Assembly (NCBI RefSeq): GCF_000264375.1
Contig: NZ_AJXW01000017.1
Location: 1-43,412 of the forward strand
Direction of reading: 5' to 3'
Origin: Rhodanobacter thiooxydans LCS2
GTDB lineage: Bacteria > Pseudomonadota > Gammaproteobacteria > Xanthomonadales > Rhodanobacteraceae
Length of the DNA: 43,412 nt
This document shows, in pieces, positions 42,514 through 43,412 of this stretch (position 1 is its first letter; each line of letters starts with the position of its first letter). The notes below the pieces were generated by a model. The model saw only the letters and a list, made by a program, of their open reading frames with translations, ran no database searches and was not told the DNA's origin. The position numbers and the translations under genes are program-made.

Positions 42514-43275
42514 ATCCAGGCCGCCGAGAAGACCTACGCGGACTTTCGCATCAGCCTCACCTCACCTGGCGGCCACTCCAGCGAGCCCACCGCGGACAAC
42601 GCGATCTACCGCCTGGCGCGCATCATCGACCGCGTCGCCGGCTACCAGTTTCCGCCGCAGAGCAACGAGATCACGCGCGCCTCGCTGCGTGCGCTCGGCG
42701 CGCACACGCCCGGACCGCTCGGTGCGGCGATGACGCAGTTCGCCGCCCACCCCGACGATGGCGCCGCCGCGGCCACCATCTCGGCCGACCCCGCCTACGT
42801 CGGGCAGATCCGCACCACCTGCGTGGCTACCATGCTCAACGGCGGCCACGCGCTCAACGCGCTGCCGCAAAGCGCCAGCGTCAACATCAACTGCCGCATC
42901 TTCCCCGGCACGCCGGTCGACAGCGTGCGCGACACCCTGGTCAAGGTGATCGACGACCAGTCCGCCAGCGTGACCGTACTACAGCCTCCGCCGGTGGCCA
43001 GCCCCGCCTCGCCGCTGCGCCAGGACGTAATCGCCGCCGTCACCGACGCCGTGCACCAGCGCTACCCCGGCGTGGACGTGGTGCCCGGCATGTCCGCCGG
43101 CGCCTCCGACAGCATGTACTTCCGCAACGCCGGCGTTCCCAGCTACGGCATCGACGCCGCCTTCACCAAACCCGACGACACCTTCGCCCACGGCCTCAAC
43201 GAAAAGCTGCCCGCGTCGGAAGTCGAGGCGGGGCTGGAGTTCTGGCATCGGGTGCTGGTGCAGTTGGCGAAGTGA
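42514..43275 (+). pseudogene. truncated M20-family metallopeptidase (N-terminal half missing)
   Basis: A 253-codon open remnant corresponding to residues 213-465 of the intact protein at 40211-41608, with about 20 differences across its length by eye (around 92% identical). It starts at IQAAEKTYADFRIS and has the same C-terminus FWHRVLVQLAK. The zinc-ligand regions GHMD, DMK and DEE are absent, so it should be inactive. The frame is intact to the stop; ATG 42730 is an internal methionine, not a natural start. It is bounded by the CTCTGACCC repeats. Confidence 0.85.
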
Positions 43276-43329
43276 GGCAGATGGCCGAGCCGCTGTAACG
43301 TCTGTTCTCCTCCCGAAGTAACCGCTCAG

Positions 43330-43345
43330 AAGTGCACTCTGACCC
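43330..43345 (+). repeat. short repeat AAGTGCACTCTGACCC (right border)
   Basis: Partner of 42487-42503, same orientation, 55 bases after the remnant stop. The 137 bases after that stop to the end of the window contain no convincing gene. Confidence 0.55.
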
Positions 43346-43393
43346 GGGTTTTGGAGCAAACTTCATTGCGGCTGCTAAGCGTGTGGGGCTCCT

Positions 43394-43412
43394 GCCTAAC
43401 AACTCGTTCAAG
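43394..43412 (+). other. integron attC-like core and L'' at the window end
   Basis: GCCTAACAACTCGTTCAAG: GCCTAAC fits the attC R'' core RYYYAAC, and GTTCAAG after a five-base spacer fits L''. The first bases of the window continue the same pattern (CAATTCGTTCAAG). The rest of the site is cut off by the window edge. Confidence 0.5.

Overview
The window looks like a chromosomal contig from a high-GC gammaproteobacterium of the Xanthomonadales, most likely the Rhodanobacter/Dyella/Luteibacter side (Rhodanobacteraceae). This is inferred from the very GC-rich coding, a Xanthomonas/Caulobacter-type TonB receptor, a metX-metB-hom operon behind a SAM riboswitch, a single-chain iron-sulfur serine dehydratase, and scattered GTAGGAGCCCGC...GCGGGCGATGC repeats. 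No rRNA, tRNA, CRISPR array, integrase or complete prophage was seen.

Layout. 1-1262: IS3-family element, inserted next to an integron attC-like half-site at the window edge. 1393-5555: outer-membrane receptor closely resembling E. coli YncD/PqqU (PQQ uptake), divergent from a DUF2231 membrane protein and a lipoprotein of the PQQ-dependent sorbosone/glucose dehydrogenase fold. 5649-8619 (minus): ssb, a DedA-rhodanese fusion and a YajR-like MFS transporter. 8744-13276 (plus): ispB, a yceI-cytochrome b561-yceI operon and a dynamin/Era-like GTPase. 13438-15128: small glutaredoxin-like protein and sdaA. 15232-20856: a type III restriction-modification system (mod-res) divergent from an HTH regulator. 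20889-25266: amino-acid permease, NCS2-like permease and a third YceI. 25267-27012: AT-rich leader followed by a hipA-hipB type toxin-antitoxin pair. 27016-30648 (minus): SAM-I riboswitch then metX-metB-hom. 30817-33826: cysteine synthase, 2-oxoglutarate/Fe(II) dioxygenase, DUF1304 protein, M24 metallopeptidase-like protein. 34011-39270: a second-type EF-G and a large TonB-dependent receptor. 39339-40077 (minus): yybP-ykoY manganese riboswitch controlling mntP. 40211-43412: intact secreted M20 peptidase, TumE/TumA-type toxin-antitoxin pair, a truncated second M20 copy bracketed by short repeats, and another attC-like half-site at the very end.

How genes work together. metX, metB and hom make cystathionine from aspartate semialdehyde under SAM control; a hairpin predicted to hide the metX Shine-Dalgarno suggests translational control. 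The PqqU-like receptor could bring in the cofactor of the adjacent PQQ-type dehydrogenase. The two riboswitches (SAM, Mn2+) are the clearest regulatory features. Accessory content (IS3, type III R-M, HipA/HipB, TumE/TumA, M20 remnant, attC-like ends) is interspersed with core genes. I did not find a system that I can claim is wholly new; the best leads are the attC-like termini with the nearby IS and toxin-antitoxin scar, the in-frame palindromic insertions and AT-rich recognition domain of mod, and the PQQ receptor/dehydrogenase pair.
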